The translations under genes were made by a program, and so were the position numbers. A DNA stretch of 64,000 bases from Sphingorhabdus profundilacus (lineage in GTDB: Bacteria; Pseudomonadota; Alphaproteobacteria; Sphingomonadales; Sphingomonadaceae), in NCBI RefSeq assembly GCF_009769755.1, contig NZ_SDWJ01000002.1, forward strand, positions 1,178,001 through 1,242,000, read 5' to 3'. The notes beneath the pieces are model-generated. The model did not search any database. It was given only the letters and a program-made list of their open reading frames with translations, and was not told the origin of the DNA. The number at the start of each line of letters is the position of its first letter. Positions within the stretch are counted from its first letter, which is position 1. Below, one piece after another: positions 25,678 through 36,394 of this stretch.

Positions 25678-27681
25678 ATGCTTGACCCGTTAACCGCCGA
25701 TATTCTCAAAAGGGCGATGGCCGAAGTTCAAAAAGGCAATTTTGGACAGGCAAAGATAATTGCACAGGACGGCCTTTTGCAGTCGGGCGACTTGGTTGCA
25801 CTGAATGCCTTTCTCGGCATGGTTTTTGCCCATGATGGCGACCTGAAAACTGCATCCGGCCATTTGCAAATCGCGCATCAAGGGCAACCCGGTGACGGCA
25901 AAATTGCCCTCAATCTGGTAAGCGCTCTTGTCGAACTGGGCGAATTTCGGGCCGCATTCGACATCGCATCATGGGACCAGCTGCTGGCCGATCCAACATT
26001 GCGTATGGCGCGGTATCGAGCATTTTTGGCCCAATCGCTGGAATTATTCCCCGAAGCGGTTCAGGCCTATCAATATATAGTGGCGCGCGCCGAAGATGAT
26101 TTTGAAAGCTGGAACAATTTGGGCAATGCCTTGCAACCCGTCGGTGATTATCTGGGCAGCGTGCAGGCATTGGAGCGGGCAGTTGCGCTCGATCCGAAGT
26201 CTGCGCCGTCGCGGCTCAACCTGGCAGCGGCATATTTTGCTGCGGATCGTCAGGCGGATGCGGAGACCGCCATTCGCGGAGTCATTGCAGATTACCCCGG
26301 GACCGCCCCGCCATTTTACGAACTATATCTTTTTTGCAAGCGCGCCGACAGGACGGACGAAGCCATATATGCCCTTGAACAGGCGGCCGGGCTGGACCCT
26401 GACAATGCCGATTTTCAGCTCAAGCTCGGCGTCGAATATGGCAATGCATTGAGAACAGAAGAGGCTGAAAAGGCATATCTCAAAGCGATTGCAATCCATG
26501 CCGGGTTGGCGGAAGCCTATTTGGGGCTGGCGATCCAATATGAACATATGAACCGCGAAAGTGAATTTTCGCCGCTGATTGTCCGTGCGGAAAAAAATGG
26601 GCTGGATGTCGGCGTCCTCGCTTTTCTCCGTGCGCTGGAATTGCGACGGACGGGCGCATTTTTGGAAGCGCTCGACGCGATCGCACATGTTCCGGAAACG
26701 CTGGAACCTGAACGCACGGCGCATATCCGGGCCACGCTTCTGGATCGGCTTGGCCGTTCGGATGAAGCATTTGAAGCGTTCGAAACGACGGCAAAACTGC
26801 ACCAGATGGATCCTTCCGATCCCTTGTCCCGCGCGCGCGCGATCCGCGATCAACTGCGTTCCGAGATCGGGTTGCTGACGCCCGAACTTGCATCGACATG
26901 GACTGGACCAACTGCCTCAATCGACAGACCCGACCCTGTTTTTCTCGTCGGATTTCCCAGATCGGGTACAACATTGCTGGATACTATCCTGATGGGGCAT
27001 CCGCACACGACGGTTCTTGAGGAAAAACCGGCGCTGAATCGCGTGGATCATCTGATCGGTGGCCTGCTGGGACTGCGATCGCTTGGCCCGGACGAAGTCA
27101 CAAAGGCGGTGCAACACTATTTTGCTGAGGTCGATGCGGTAACAGACGATCCGAAAACAAATTTGCTCATCGATAAATCACCCCTTTTTCTGCAAAAAGT
27201 TCCGCTTATTCAGCGTCTCTTTCCAAAGGCGCGCTTCATACTCGCATTGCGTCACCCCTGTGATGTGTTGCTCAGCTGCTTTATGAGCAATTTCCGCCTG
27301 AACTCCGCAATGGCCAATTTCCTGCGTCTCGAAGATGCGGCGGAATATTATGACCTGACCTTCCGCCATTGGCAAAAATCCTGCCAGTTATTTTCTCCCA
27401 ATGTCCATGTCATTTCCTATGAACGCATGGTCGAGGACATGGAGTCAGAGGTTCGGCCGCTTTTCCAGTTTCTGGATCTGGAATGGCGTCCGGATGTGCT
27501 TGACCATCAACGCACGGCAAAGGCACGGGGGTTGATTACGACCGCCAGCTATTCTCAGGTGACCGAACCGATATACCGGCGCGCATCCGGTCGTTGGCTT
27601 CGCTATCGCGATAAAATCGCGCCGGTTTTACCGATATTGCAGCCCTGGATCGATGAATTTGGATATGAGTCGACGACTTAG
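25678..27681 (+). CDS. TPR repeat and sulfotransferase domain protein
   Basis: 667-residue two-part protein. The N-terminal ~400 residues are tetratricopeptide repeats (for example WNNLGNALQPVGDYLGSVQ and AYLGLAIQYEHM). The C-terminal domain is a PAPS-type sulfotransferase with the 5'-phosphosulfate loop VGFPRSGTTLLDTIL and the 3'-phosphate-binding segment FILALRHPCDVLLSCF. ATG 25678 is preferred over TTG 25669. Location next to a TonB receptor recurs in sphingomonads by my recollection; the substrate is unknown. Some family members modify proteins or small molecules with sulfate. Confidence 0.88.
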   Translation: MLDPLTADILKRAMAEVQKGNFGQAKIIAQDGLLQSGDLVALNAFLGMVFAHDGDLKTASGHLQIAHQGQPGDGKIALNLVSALVELGEFRAAFDIASWDQLLADPTLRMARYRAFLAQSLELFPEAVQAYQYIVARAEDDFESWNNLGNALQPVGDYLGSVQALERAVALDPKSAPSRLNLAAAYFAADRQADAETAIRGVIADYPGTAPPFYELYLFCKRADRTDEAIYALEQAAGLDPDNADFQLKLGVEYGNALRTEEAEKAYLKAIAIHAGLAEAYLGLAIQYEHMNRESEFSPLIVRAEKNGLDVGVLAFLRALELRRTGAFLEALDAIAHVPETLEPERTAHIRATLLDRLGRSDEAFEAFETTAKLHQMDPSDPLSRARAIRDQLRSEIGLLTPELASTWTGPTASIDRPDPVFLVGFPRSGTTLLDTILMGHPHTTVLEEKPALNRVDHLIGGLLGLRSLGPDEVTKAVQHYFAEVDAVTDDPKTNLLIDKSPLFLQKVPLIQRLFPKARFILALRHPCDVLLSCFMSNFRLNSAMANFLRLEDAAEYYDLTFRHWQKSCQLFSPNVHVISYERMVEDMESEVRPLFQFLDLEWRPDVLDHQRTAKARGLITTASYSQVTEPIYRRASGRWLRYRDKIAPVLPILQPWIDEFGYESTT

Positions 27682-27692
27682 GCTGGGATGTT

Positions 27693-27711
27693 GGGGACTG
27701 TCCCCTTTTTT
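27693..27711 (+). terminator. GGGGACTGTCCCC hairpin with T-run
   Basis: Stem GGGGA/TCCCC around CTG, followed by TTTTTT, twelve bases after the sulfotransferase stop. The 13-mer is the same palindrome found at 1637-1662, so a mobile-like repeat may serve here as a terminator. Confidence 0.65.
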
Positions 27712-27777
27712 GAACCCATTTTGCCCTGCGGCTTCCTTCCTTACCAATCTCGACGACGAAATTTATGCGATCATGGC

Positions 27778-30351
27778 CTAGGTCAAAACCAACGCACCTT
27801 CGCCTTCATCCACCTGCACCGTCGATCCGTCGGGGATTTCCCCGCGCAGCAATTTGTCGGCCAGCGGATCTTGCAGATAGCGCTGGATCGCACGTTTCAA
27901 CGGACGTGCGCCATAGACCGGGTCATAGCCCACCCGCCCCAGCCACGCTTTCGCCTTGTCGGTCAGCGCCAGCTCGATCTTCCGGTCCTTCAGCAATTTC
28001 TGTACCCGCTTGACCTGAATTTCCACAATCGGTGCCATATGTTCGGCGGCGAGACGGTGGAACAGGATGATCTCGTCCAGACGGTTCAGAAATTCCGGCC
28101 GGAAATGGCTGCGGACAATTTCCATGACTTGGGGTTCGACATCTTTCACATCCTGACCGTCCTCCAGCCCCGCCAGATACTGGCTGCCCAGATTGGAGGT
28201 CAGAATGATGAGCGTGTTGGAAAAGTCGACTGTGCGTCCCTGTCCATCGGTCAGACGCCCATCGTCGAGCACCTGCAACAGGATGTTGAACACATCGCTA
28301 TGCGCTTTTTCGACCTCGTCAAACAGCACGACCTGATAGGGTCGCCGCCGCACGGCCTCGGTCAGCACGCCGCCTTCTTCATAACCGACATAGCCCGGAG
28401 GCGCTCCGACGAGACGCGATACGCTATGCTTTTCCATGAATTCGGACATGTCGATGCGGACCATGGCATTGTCATCGTCGAACAAGAAGCTCGCCAGTGC
28501 TTTGGTCAGTTCGGTCTTGCCAACGCCCGTCGGGCCTAAAAACAGGAACGACCCCAGCGGACGGTTCGGATCCTGCAACCCTGCGCGGCTGCGGCGCACC
28601 GCCTTGGATACGGCCTCGACCGCATCCTTTTGCCCGATCACCCGGCCCCCGATCAGCGCCTCCATATTGAGCAGCTTGTCGCGCTCACCTTCGAGCATCT
28701 TGTCTACCGGGATACCGGTCCAGCGGCTGACGACACCGGCGATATCCTGCGCGGTAACCTCTTCGCGCAGCATCGCATTGCCGGCAGCGGCTTCGGCTTC
28801 CTCCAATTGTTTTTCAAGGCCTGGGATCGTGCCATATTGCAGCTCACCTGCCTTGGCCAGGTCGCCACCGCGTTGCGCCTGTTCGAGCTCGATCCGCGCA
28901 GCATCAAGCAATTCCTTGATCTTGGCTTCGGCCGAAATCTTTTCCTTTTCCGCCTGCCAGCGTTGCGTCAACCCGGCGGACTGCTGTTCCAGATTGGCCA
29001 GTTCGTTTTCCAGCGTCGCAAGCCGGTCCTTGGACGCATCGTCGCTTTCCTTTTTCAGGGCCTCGCGTTCAATCTGCAACTGCATGATCCGGCGGTCGAG
29101 ATTCTCGATTTCTTCGGGCTTCGATTCCACCTCCATCCGCAACCGCGATGCAGCTTCATCCATCAGGTCGATGGCTTTGTCGGGCAGAAAGCGGTCGGAA
29201 ATATAGCGGTGTGACAAAGTAGCGGCACTGACTAGCGCGCCATCTGTAATCCGCACGCCGTGGTGCAGTTCGTATTTTTCCTTGAGGCCACGCAGGATGG
29301 ATATCGTGTCCTCTACTGTAGGCTCGCCTACAAACACCGGCTGGAACCGACGTTGCAGCGCGGGGTCTTTTTCGACATGCTTTTGATATTCATCAAGCGT
29401 TGTCGCGCCAATGCAATGCAATTCGCCGCGCGCGAGGGCAGGCTTGATCAGATTGGCGGCGTCCATCGCGCCTTCGCCCTTACCCGCGCCGACCAGCGTG
29501 TGCATTTCGTCGATAAACAGGATGATGTCGCCCTCGGCCTGCTTGACCTCGTCGAGCACGCCTTTCAGCCGCTCCTCAAACTCACCGCGATATTTCGCAC
29601 CGGCAATCAGCGAGCCCATGTCGAGCGAGAGCAGCTTGCGATGCTTCAGGCTGTCGGGCACGTCGCCATTGGCAATGCGGAGCGCAAGGCCTTCGGCGAT
29701 GGCGGTTTTTCCGACACCGGGTTCCCCGATCAGCACAGGGTTATTCTTGGTCCGACGGGCCAATATCTGGATGGTCCGGCGGATTTCTTCGTCGCGTCCG
29801 ATGACCGGGTCCAATTTGCCGGCGCGCGCCACTTCGGTCAGGTCGCGGGCAAATTTCTTCAGCGCGTCATAGCGGTCTTCGGCACCGGCGGTATCCGCCG
29901 TGCGTCCACCGCGCAGTTCGTTAATCGCGCCGTTCAACCCTTCGGCATTCACGCCGGCCGCCGCAAGCGCCTTACCCGCCGCGGTCGTCGTGGCAAGGGC
30001 CAAAGCGAGCAGCAGACGCTCGACGGTGACATAGCTGTCGCTTGCCTTTTGCGCGACCTGCTCGGCTGCGTCGAGCACGCGCACGGCGTCATTGTCCAGA
30101 CCCGGCGTCTGTTGCGCGCCACCGCCGGACACGGCGGGCACTTTGGCCAAGGCCGCATCGGTTTCGCGCAGCGCCGTAGCCGCATCGCCGCCTGCCGCCT
30201 TGATAAGGCCGGACGCCATACCCTGTTCATCCTCCAGCAGCGCCTTGAGCAAATGCTCCGGGCTGATCCGCTGATGGCTCATTCGGATGGCTACGGTCTG
30301 CGCGCTCTGCAGGAAGCCCTTGGCGCGGTCGGTAAATTTTTCGAGATTCAT
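27778..30351 (-). CDS. clpB: ATP-dependent disaggregase ClpB
   Basis: Hexameric AAA+ chaperone that, with DnaK, rescues aggregated proteins after heat stress. The 857-residue product has the N-domain ([18 protein letters not shown]), AAA-1 with Walker [10 protein letters not shown], the coiled-coil middle domain (about 400-530, rich in E/K/Q), and AAA-2 with Walker [10 protein letters not shown] and [13 protein letters not shown]. Length is normal. An RpoH promoter is expected upstream (30352-30577) but I could not identify one with confidence. Confidence 0.97.
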   Translation of the reverse strand: MNLEKFTDRAKGFLQSAQTVAIRMSHQRISPEHLLKALLEDEQGMASGLIKAAGGDAATALRETDAALAKVPAVSGGGAQQTPGLDNDAVRVLDAAEQVAQKASDSYVTVERLLLALALATTTAAGKALAAAGVNAEGLNGAINELRGGRTADTAGAEDRYDALKKFARDLTEVARAGKLDPVIGRDEEIRRTIQILARRTKNNPVLIGEPGVGKTAIAEGLALRIANGDVPDSLKHRKLLSLDMGSLIAGAKYRGEFEERLKGVLDEVKQAEGDIILFIDEMHTLVGAGKGEGAMDAANLIKPALARGELHCIGATTLDEYQKHVEKDPALQRRFQPVFVGEPTVEDTISILRGLKEKYELHHGVRITDGALVSAATLSHRYISDRFLPDKAIDLMDEAASRLRMEVESKPEEIENLDRRIMQLQIEREALKKESDDASKDRLATLENELANLEQQSAGLTQRWQAEKEKISAEAKIKELLDAARIELEQAQRGGDLAKAGELQYGTIPGLEKQLEEAEAAAGNAMLREEVTAQDIAGVVSRWTGIPVDKMLEGERDKLLNMEALIGGRVIGQKDAVEAVSKAVRRSRAGLQDPNRPLGSFLFLGPTGVGKTELTKALASFLFDDDNAMVRIDMSEFMEKHSVSRLVGAPPGYVGYEEGGVLTEAVRRRPYQVVLFDEVEKAHSDVFNILLQVLDDGRLTDGQGRTVDFSNTLIILTSNLGSQYLAGLEDGQDVKDVEPQVMEIVRSHFRPEFLNRLDEIILFHRLAAEHMAPIVEIQVKRVQKLLKDRKIELALTDKAKAWLGRVGYDPVYGARPLKRAIQRYLQDPLADKLLRGEIPDGSTVQVDEGEGALVLT

Positions 30352-30577
30352 GCCTTCATTCCATCTTTCTCAATTGCTTCCCCACCATTGATCTAGGAAG
30401 CGTTCTTCGAAGATGTAATGTTGCATTTATGCCACACAAGCCCGGTGCATCAATTTATTCACTTTAAGCGGGAAGACCTGATCGCTGACGTTTCGATTGT
30501 AACGGATCGAACAATTCAGGGGCGACATCAGCCGAGCGAGTTGCTAGCAAATTAAAAAACATATTCGGGAGAGAGAG

Positions 30578-32689
30578 ATGAAGCGTTGGCTTTTAGGTGT
30601 TTCGGCGGTGATTGCCACCGTTGCAGTGGCAGGACTTGTTTGGGAACCATTGGTCGCAACGGAATATGCTGCGCCGCCGTCCCGGAAATATGATGTCGAA
30701 ATCGCCCGCGATTCTTTTGGCGTTCCACATATCAACGGCAAGACTGATGCCGACGCAGCCTATGGCCTAGCCTATGCCCATGCCGAGGATGATTTTTCGA
30801 CGATCGAAGATGTCGTGGCCATGACGCGGGGGCGCTATGGCGCGTTGGCGGGGTCTGACGGGGCAAAGGTCGATTATGTCCTGCACTTGCTGGGCGCACG
30901 CGAAACGGCGGAGCGCCGCTATACCGAATTGTCCCCGGAAGTGCGCGCTGTGGCCGAAGGCTATGCTGCTGGCCTGAACCATTATGCACAAAAACATCCG
31001 CAAGAAGTGCGCCTGTCGAAACTGTTTCCGGTAACCGGGCAGGATATCGTCACGGGTTTCGTCCTGCGTGCGCCTTTTTTCTATGGGCTGGACAATGTCA
31101 TTGGCGCGCTGGCCGAGGGTAAGCCGCAGCCGCGTGAAAGCGCAGCGCGGATGACGCCCATTGGCCGCGATCCCGAAATGAACGGCTCCAATGCCTTTGC
31201 CATAGCGCCCAAGCGTATGGCTGATGGCAAAACCTGGCTGATTTCCAATTCGCACCAGCCCTATGAAGGTCAGGTGGCATGGTATGAGGCGGTGACTCAT
31301 TCGGGTGAAGGGCTGGACATGGCAGGCGCGTTGTTCCCCGGATCGCCTTTTGTGCTGCTGGGGCATAACCGCAATCTGGGCTGGACCAATACGGTCAACC
31401 GTCCGGATCTGGTCGATGTATATAAGCTGGTGCTGAACAAGGCAGGCGACAAATACCGGTTCGACGGCAAGTGGCTGACGCTCCAGTCCAAACGGATATG
31501 GCTGCCGGTCAAATTCGGACCATTTACTTTGCCGGTGCCCCAGACGGTGTATCGTTCGATCCACGGGCCAGTCATCAAAAATGATAAAGGTGCCTTTGCC
31601 GTCCGCTATGCCGGTATCGACAGCGTGAAGGCGGTCGAACAATATTATCGCAACACAAAGGCCCAAAATTGGGAAGAATGGTCGAAATCGATGGCGATTG
31701 GCGGCATTCCGGCGACCAATTTCGTCTATGCCGACAAGACCGGCCGTGTCGCCTATATTTACAATGCCCTATTCCCTGACCGGAAACCCGGTTTTGACTA
31801 TACGCAGGAATTGCCCGGCGACACATCGGCGGCGCTGTGGAACGGCCCTGTTGGATTTGACCGCTATCCCAAGATCGTCGATCCAGCCTCCGGCTTTGTC
31901 CAAAATGCCAACAACAACCCCTTTCTGGCCGCAGGTCCGGGGTCGGAAATGAAACCGTCGGACTATTCACCCTATCTCGGGATCGAACGGGGGATGACCA
32001 ACCGCGGATTGCGCGCGACAGAGCTGCTCGCTGCGGACATGTCCATCACACCCGAAGAGCTTTTGGCCATCAAGATGGACACCGTTTACAGCAAGCAAAG
32101 CTGGGTCGGTGCATGGATGGCCGCATTTGCCGCGCTGGATTTGAAAGATGATCCCGACTTGCAAAAAGCGCAGAAATTATTGGCGACATGGGACTGGTCC
32201 AGCGATGGAAACGGCGCTGCTGATGCGTTCGCAGAACGTATCATCCGTTTGGGTGCGCGGCCAAACTGGCGCGGTGATCCGATGCCGGATGCGCGCAAAA
32301 CGCTAAAAGAGGCGGCAGATGAGTTTAAACTCCGCTTTGGCCGCATCGACCCGCCTCTCGCCGATATTCAGCGATTGCGGCGCGGCAAGGTGGACATGGC
32401 GATGCTCGGCGGCACCGACACATTGCGTGCAACCACGATGTGGGATACCGAACAGCCGGACAAGAAAGAGCGGGTTCGCCATGGCGACAGCTTCATCATG
32501 CTGATCCGCTGGGACAAGGATGGCACGCTGACATCAGAATCGATCCAACCCTATGGCGCGGCGACCACACGACCCGATTCCCCGCATTACACCGATCAGA
32601 TGAAGCTATTCGTGGCCGGAAAATACAAGCCGGTGCATTTTGAGTGGGCCGACGCCGTGAAGGCATCGAAGCGTCGTTATCGACCATAG
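30578..32689 (+). CDS. Penicillin acylase family protein (N-terminal nucleophile amidase)
   Basis: 703-residue periplasmic acylase made as a precursor: signal or anchor helix (MKRWLLGVSAVIATVAVAG), alpha chain, spacer and beta chain starting at Ser204 in NGSNAFAIAP, the autocatalytic nucleophile. LLGHNRNLGWTNT fits the beta-chain oxyanion region. Relatives hydrolyse beta-lactam side chains or acyl-homoserine lactones (PvdQ, AiiD, QuiP); substrate cannot be set from sequence alone. GGGAGAGAGAG precedes the ATG. Monocistronic. Confidence 0.9.
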   Translation: MKRWLLGVSAVIATVAVAGLVWEPLVATEYAAPPSRKYDVEIARDSFGVPHINGKTDADAAYGLAYAHAEDDFSTIEDVVAMTRGRYGALAGSDGAKVDYVLHLLGARETAERRYTELSPEVRAVAEGYAAGLNHYAQKHPQEVRLSKLFPVTGQDIVTGFVLRAPFFYGLDNVIGALAEGKPQPRESAARMTPIGRDPEMNGSNAFAIAPKRMADGKTWLISNSHQPYEGQVAWYEAVTHSGEGLDMAGALFPGSPFVLLGHNRNLGWTNTVNRPDLVDVYKLVLNKAGDKYRFDGKWLTLQSKRIWLPVKFGPFTLPVPQTVYRSIHGPVIKNDKGAFAVRYAGIDSVKAVEQYYRNTKAQNWEEWSKSMAIGGIPATNFVYADKTGRVAYIYNALFPDRKPGFDYTQELPGDTSAALWNGPVGFDRYPKIVDPASGFVQNANNNPFLAAGPGSEMKPSDYSPYLGIERGMTNRGLRATELLAADMSITPEELLAIKMDTVYSKQSWVGAWMAAFAALDLKDDPDLQKAQKLLATWDWSSDGNGAADAFAERIIRLGARPNWRGDPMPDARKTLKEAADEFKLRFGRIDPPLADIQRLRRGKVDMAMLGGTDTLRATTMWDTEQPDKKERVRHGDSFIMLIRWDKDGTLTSESIQPYGAATTRPDSPHYTDQMKLFVAGKYKPVHFEWADAVKASKRRYRP

Positions 32690-32927
32690 GGGAGGCGGCA
32701 GTTTCAAGCCGATCAGTCGCTTTGCTTCTGCTTATGGCGCCGGATAGCGCGGGTTTTCTAGTGTCCGAAAAATTTGCAGGTTTCGCACCTCTCTTGCAAA
32801 TGGGAGCGCACGGTTTGCTGTTTAATCCTAACAGGATGCCGTTTGTCGAATTATTGGCGGGGCCGCATTGTGTTTGGTCCCGCTTTCGCTATCTTTCCGG
32901 CTATTATTAAAGCTTTGGGAGCATCAC

Positions 32928-35807
32928 ATGGTTCGTAAATTCACTCTCGCGCTCTTGCTATCGGGCAGCGCGCTCATTTCCTCTGCGCCCGCTTTGGCGC
33001 AAGAGCCTGCACCTGTTTCCAAACTGGTCGAGGCGGTCAATATCCCGCACGAGAAATTTGTTCTTCCCAATGGCTTGACCGTGCTGGTGCATGAAGACCG
33101 CAAGGCACCGGTGGTGGCCGTGTCGATCTGGTATGCAGTGGGGTCGAAGAATGAGCCGAAGGGCAAGACCGGCTATGCCCATTTGTTCGAACATATCATG
33201 TTCAACGGCAGTGAGAACGCACCGGGTGATTATTTCGAATATACCAAGAAAATCGGCGCAACCGACCTGAACGGCACGACGTGGCTCGACCGCACCAATT
33301 ATTTCCAGACCGTGCCGACAACCGCGCTTGAATCCGCGCTGTTCCTCGAAAGCGACCGGATGGGCTATTTGCTGAACGGTCTGACCAAGGAAAAGCTCGA
33401 TAACCAGATCGGCGTCGTTTCCAATGAAAAGCGGCAGGGCGATAACCAGCCTTTTGGACTGGTGGATTATAAAAGGTCTGAAACCCTGTTCCCCGTCGGG
33501 CACCCCTATCATCATGACACGATCGGCAGCCTGGAAGATCTGGCTGCGGCGTCGCTGGATGACATGAAGACGTGGTTCACCGACCATTATGGTCCGAACA
33601 ATGCGGTGCTGGTGCTGGCGGGCGACATCAATGCCGCACAAGCCAGACCGTTGGTCGAAAAATGGTTCGGTAAGATCAAGCGCGGCAAAGATGTTGCGCC
33701 TGTGAACGCGCCGGTTCCAACATTGGAAAAGCCGATCAAGATTGTCATGAAGGACAAGGTTCCGACAACACGAATCTATCGCAACTGGGTGGTGCCAGGA
33801 CTTGCTGACCCCGATACCAATGCGCTTTATGTGGCGATGAGCGTTCTGGGCGGGCTTTCAAGTTCGCGGCTCGACAATATCCTGATCCGTCAGGAACAAA
33901 GCGCAGTTTCCGCTTCGGCCTATCTGTTGCCATTCGTACATGGCAGCGCCGTTAACATCCAGGTGGATGTCAAGCCGGGCGGCGATGCCGATGCGGTGGC
34001 CAAAAGGCTTGATGAAATCCTTGCCGATTTCATCGCCAACGGCCCCACGGCCGAAGAAGTACAGCGCGTTGCCACCAGCACGATTGCCCAGCAGATTGAC
34101 GGGCTGGAACAGGTCGGCGGGTTCGGCGGAAAAGCCGTCGCACTGGCCGAAGGACAGCTTTATGTGGGCGATTCCAACTTCTACAAGAAAGAACTGGAGC
34201 GTTTGGCCGCGACCAAACCCGAAACCGTGAAGGCCGCGCTGCAAAAATGGCTGACCCGGCCGGTGCTGGAAATCCGTGTCGAACCGGGCGAGCGTGAAGC
34301 CTATCAGGAAGTAGCGGCGGGAACCGGATCGCGTACCGGCACCTTGTCCGCCCCTGCATTTTACAGCCCCCCGGGTAGCGACGATATGGCCGGAACTGTG
34401 GGAACCACTTTTCAGGACCGCAGCAAATTCCCTGAACCCAGCGGAACCCCGGCACTGGATTTCCCGACGGTAGAAGAAACCACGCTGACCAACGGGATCA
34501 AGGTGTTCTTCGCCCGCCGTGCCGCTGTGCCAACCGTGCGCGTCGCGGTCAGCTTCAACGCTGGCTATTCTGCTGACCCTGTCGACAAGCGCGGTATTGC
34601 GTCGATGATGTCGACGATGCTGTTGGAAGGCACCAAGACGCTGACCTCGACACAGATCGCAGAAACCGAAGAGAAGCTGGGCGCCGACGTCAATGTCAAT
34701 TCCTCGCTTGACCGGACCGTGGCAAGTGTGCGGGCGGTCAAGCCCAATCTGGCGCCGTCGCTTGACCTGTTGGCGGACGTCATCAAAAATCCCGCTTTTG
34801 ACGATAAGGAACTGGAGCGCGTTCGCGTGCAACAGCAAACGCGCATCAAGTCGGAAAATAATCAGCCGCAGGGCATCGCTGTCCGCACGCTGCCGCCGCT
34901 CATCTATGGTCGGGGGCATCCATATGGCGGTCCTCAAACCGGCAGCGGCTATGCCGAAACCGTGGCCACGATCAGCAAGGCCGAAATATCTGCCTTTCAC
35001 CAGGGTTGGGTTCACCCATCCAAGGCGGAGATATTCGTGGTCGGCGACACCAGCCTGAAGGAAATCAAACCGCTCCTTGAAAAGCGGTTCGGCAATTGGA
35101 AGCCTGCAATGGCGGCCGCGCCTGCGAAGAATTTCGCGGTCGCGATTCCGGCGGCTCAGTCGAAAATCCTGCTGATTGACCGTCCCAATTCGCCGCAATC
35201 TTTGGTGATGGCGGGTACGGTTCTGGGTGCCAAGGGGTCCGACGACCTATTGACATTGCGCGCCGCGAACGAAATTTTCGGCGGTGACTTCCTGTCACGG
35301 ATCAATATGGACCTGCGCGAAACAAAGGGTTGGTCTTATGGGGTTCGCTCTCAGGTAAACGGTGCCGAAGACCGCGTACCTTTCTATATGTTTGCGCCGG
35401 TGCAGACCAACCAGACAGGTCCGTCGATCAAGGTTTTGATGGACCAGCTCAATGATTTCAACGGGACGAAACCGGTGACGGCTGACGAACTGGACAAGAC
35501 CATCAAAGGCAATGTTCTTGAACTGCCCGGCAGCTATGAACAATCAGCAGCGGTGCTCGGCCAGATGCAGGCGGATCGTTTGAACAAGCGTCCGTTCGAT
35601 TATGCCGAAACCATTGCGGCCAAATATACCGCGTTGACCGCAAAGGCGTTGAATGACGAAATGCGTGCCAAAATCGACCCTGCCAAGATTACGTGGCTCG
35701 TTGTCGGCGATGCGGCAAAAGTAAAACCGCAACTGGAAGCACTCGGTTTGCCGATTGAAATGGTCGGCGAAACTGCTAACACCAGTGCAAGCAACAACGC
35801 TAAATAA
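32928..35807 (+). CDS. M16 family zinc metallopeptidase (two M16 halves)
   Basis: Pitrilysin-like protease, predicted to be exported (signal peptide ending APALAQEP). The 959-residue product has two M16 units. The N-terminal one has the inverted zinc motif HLFEH (85-89) and NLTKEKLDNQ-type downstream helices. The second (about 510-900) lacks HxxEH and probably shapes the closed chamber. ATG 32928 is chosen for GGGAG at 32917-32921. A small gene follows after 11 bases, so they may be co-expressed. Confidence 0.93.
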   Translation: MVRKFTLALLLSGSALISSAPALAQEPAPVSKLVEAVNIPHEKFVLPNGLTVLVHEDRKAPVVAVSIWYAVGSKNEPKGKTGYAHLFEHIMFNGSENAPGDYFEYTKKIGATDLNGTTWLDRTNYFQTVPTTALESALFLESDRMGYLLNGLTKEKLDNQIGVVSNEKRQGDNQPFGLVDYKRSETLFPVGHPYHHDTIGSLEDLAAASLDDMKTWFTDHYGPNNAVLVLAGDINAAQARPLVEKWFGKIKRGKDVAPVNAPVPTLEKPIKIVMKDKVPTTRIYRNWVVPGLADPDTNALYVAMSVLGGLSSSRLDNILIRQEQSAVSASAYLLPFVHGSAVNIQVDVKPGGDADAVAKRLDEILADFIANGPTAEEVQRVATSTIAQQIDGLEQVGGFGGKAVALAEGQLYVGDSNFYKKELERLAATKPETVKAALQKWLTRPVLEIRVEPGEREAYQEVAAGTGSRTGTLSAPAFYSPPGSDDMAGTVGTTFQDRSKFPEPSGTPALDFPTVEETTLTNGIKVFFARRAAVPTVRVAVSFNAGYSADPVDKRGIASMMSTMLLEGTKTLTSTQIAETEEKLGADVNVNSSLDRTVASVRAVKPNLAPSLDLLADVIKNPAFDDKELERVRVQQQTRIKSENNQPQGIAVRTLPPLIYGRGHPYGGPQTGSGYAETVATISKAEISAFHQGWVHPSKAEIFVVGDTSLKEIKPLLEKRFGNWKPAMAAAPAKNFAVAIPAAQSKILLIDRPNSPQSLVMAGTVLGAKGSDDLLTLRAANEIFGGDFLSRINMDLRETKGWSYGVRSQVNGAEDRVPFYMFAPVQTNQTGPSIKVLMDQLNDFNGTKPVTADELDKTIKGNVLELPGSYEQSAAVLGQMQADRLNKRPFDYAETIAAKYTALTAKALNDEMRAKIDPAKITWLVVGDAAKVKPQLEALGLPIEMVGETANTSASNNAK

Positions 35808-35818
35808 GGAGCAGGAAT

Positions 35819-36118
35819 ATGGCATCAGTTGATGGCGATTGGGATGTAACGATCAAAAGCCCGATGGGCGACCAGAAGGCAGTTCTTACCGTGAACAGCG
35901 ACGGCGCAAGCTTTTCTGGCAAGATGGCGGGTGGACTTGGCGCGATGGATATCCCCAGCGGATCAGTTGATGGAAACACGATAAGCTGGTCGATGGACAT
36001 GACTGTTCCGATGCCAATGAAACTGGATTGCACAGCCACAGTCGATGGTGACGCGATTTCCGGCGAAGTAAAAGCAGGCGCTTTTGGTTCGATGGGGCTT
36101 TCAGGTTCACGCAAATAA
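35819..36118 (+). CDS. Conserved hypothetical protein, small beta-rich
   Basis: 99-residue protein without a signal peptide, made of alternating beta strands with repeated short motifs (GDWDVTIKSPMGDQ, ASFSGKMAGGLGAMD, DAISGEVKAGAFGSM). It looks like a small beta-barrel or sandwich. AGGAG precedes its start and it lies 11 bases after the M16 peptidase gene, so it is likely in the same operon. Function unknown. Confidence 0.75.
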   Translation: MASVDGDWDVTIKSPMGDQKAVLTVNSDGASFSGKMAGGLGAMDIPSGSVDGNTISWSMDMTVPMPMKLDCTATVDGDAISGEVKAGAFGSMGLSGSRK

Positions 36119-36157
36119 ATTCGGCTTCGCAAAAGCTGTATCTTAAATGACGGTCTG

Positions 36158-36195
36158 GGCCGCCTGCCCTTCGGGGAAGGCGGCCTTGTTCTATT
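36158..36195 (+). terminator. Strong intrinsic terminator with UUCG tetraloop
   Basis: Stem GGCCGCCT/AGGCGGCC (36158-36165 with 36178-36185), one G-A mismatch, then CCC/GGG around TTCG (36167-36176), followed by TTGTTCTATT. Ends the M16 peptidase operon. Confidence 0.9.
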
Positions 36196-36266
36196 AGTCC
36201 GGACTGCAAAGGATCAGGACAATGAAAAGACTTGCGAGGCGTCAGAAAGCCTTGGGATATATTTAT

Positions 36267-36341
36267 CCCGGCGGCTTCCTTTCTCGCCCTGAGCAAATGG
36301 CCTCAAACCTCGCAATTGCTTTTAACAGGTCCGGACCCTAA
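36267..36341. repeat. Dispersed ~75-bp diverged repeat, copy A
   Basis: Aligns base by base with 54218-54291 along its whole length: both share CCC..GGCTTCC, CCTGA, CCTCAAA, TTTAA and GGTCC-GACC-TAA in the same order and spacing. It lies between a terminator and tspO, with no reading frame. The 3' end GGTCCGGACC is a perfect palindrome. Nature unknown. Confidence 0.5.
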
Positions 36342-36394
36342 GGACTTGGGGGAACGGCGTTCGCCCGAATCGCCGGATACGTCTGGAGACTCCC

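Noticed and set aside
30352-30577. RpoH-type promoter for clpB
   Set aside because: CTTCGAA and a TCAATGG-like box are present but spacing and -10 sequence do not fit the heat-shock consensus.
32690-32927. N-terminal extension of the M16 peptidase or a small gene
   Set aside because: The signal peptide and GGGAG point to ATG 32928; upstream open frames lack a ribosome site and sensible content.
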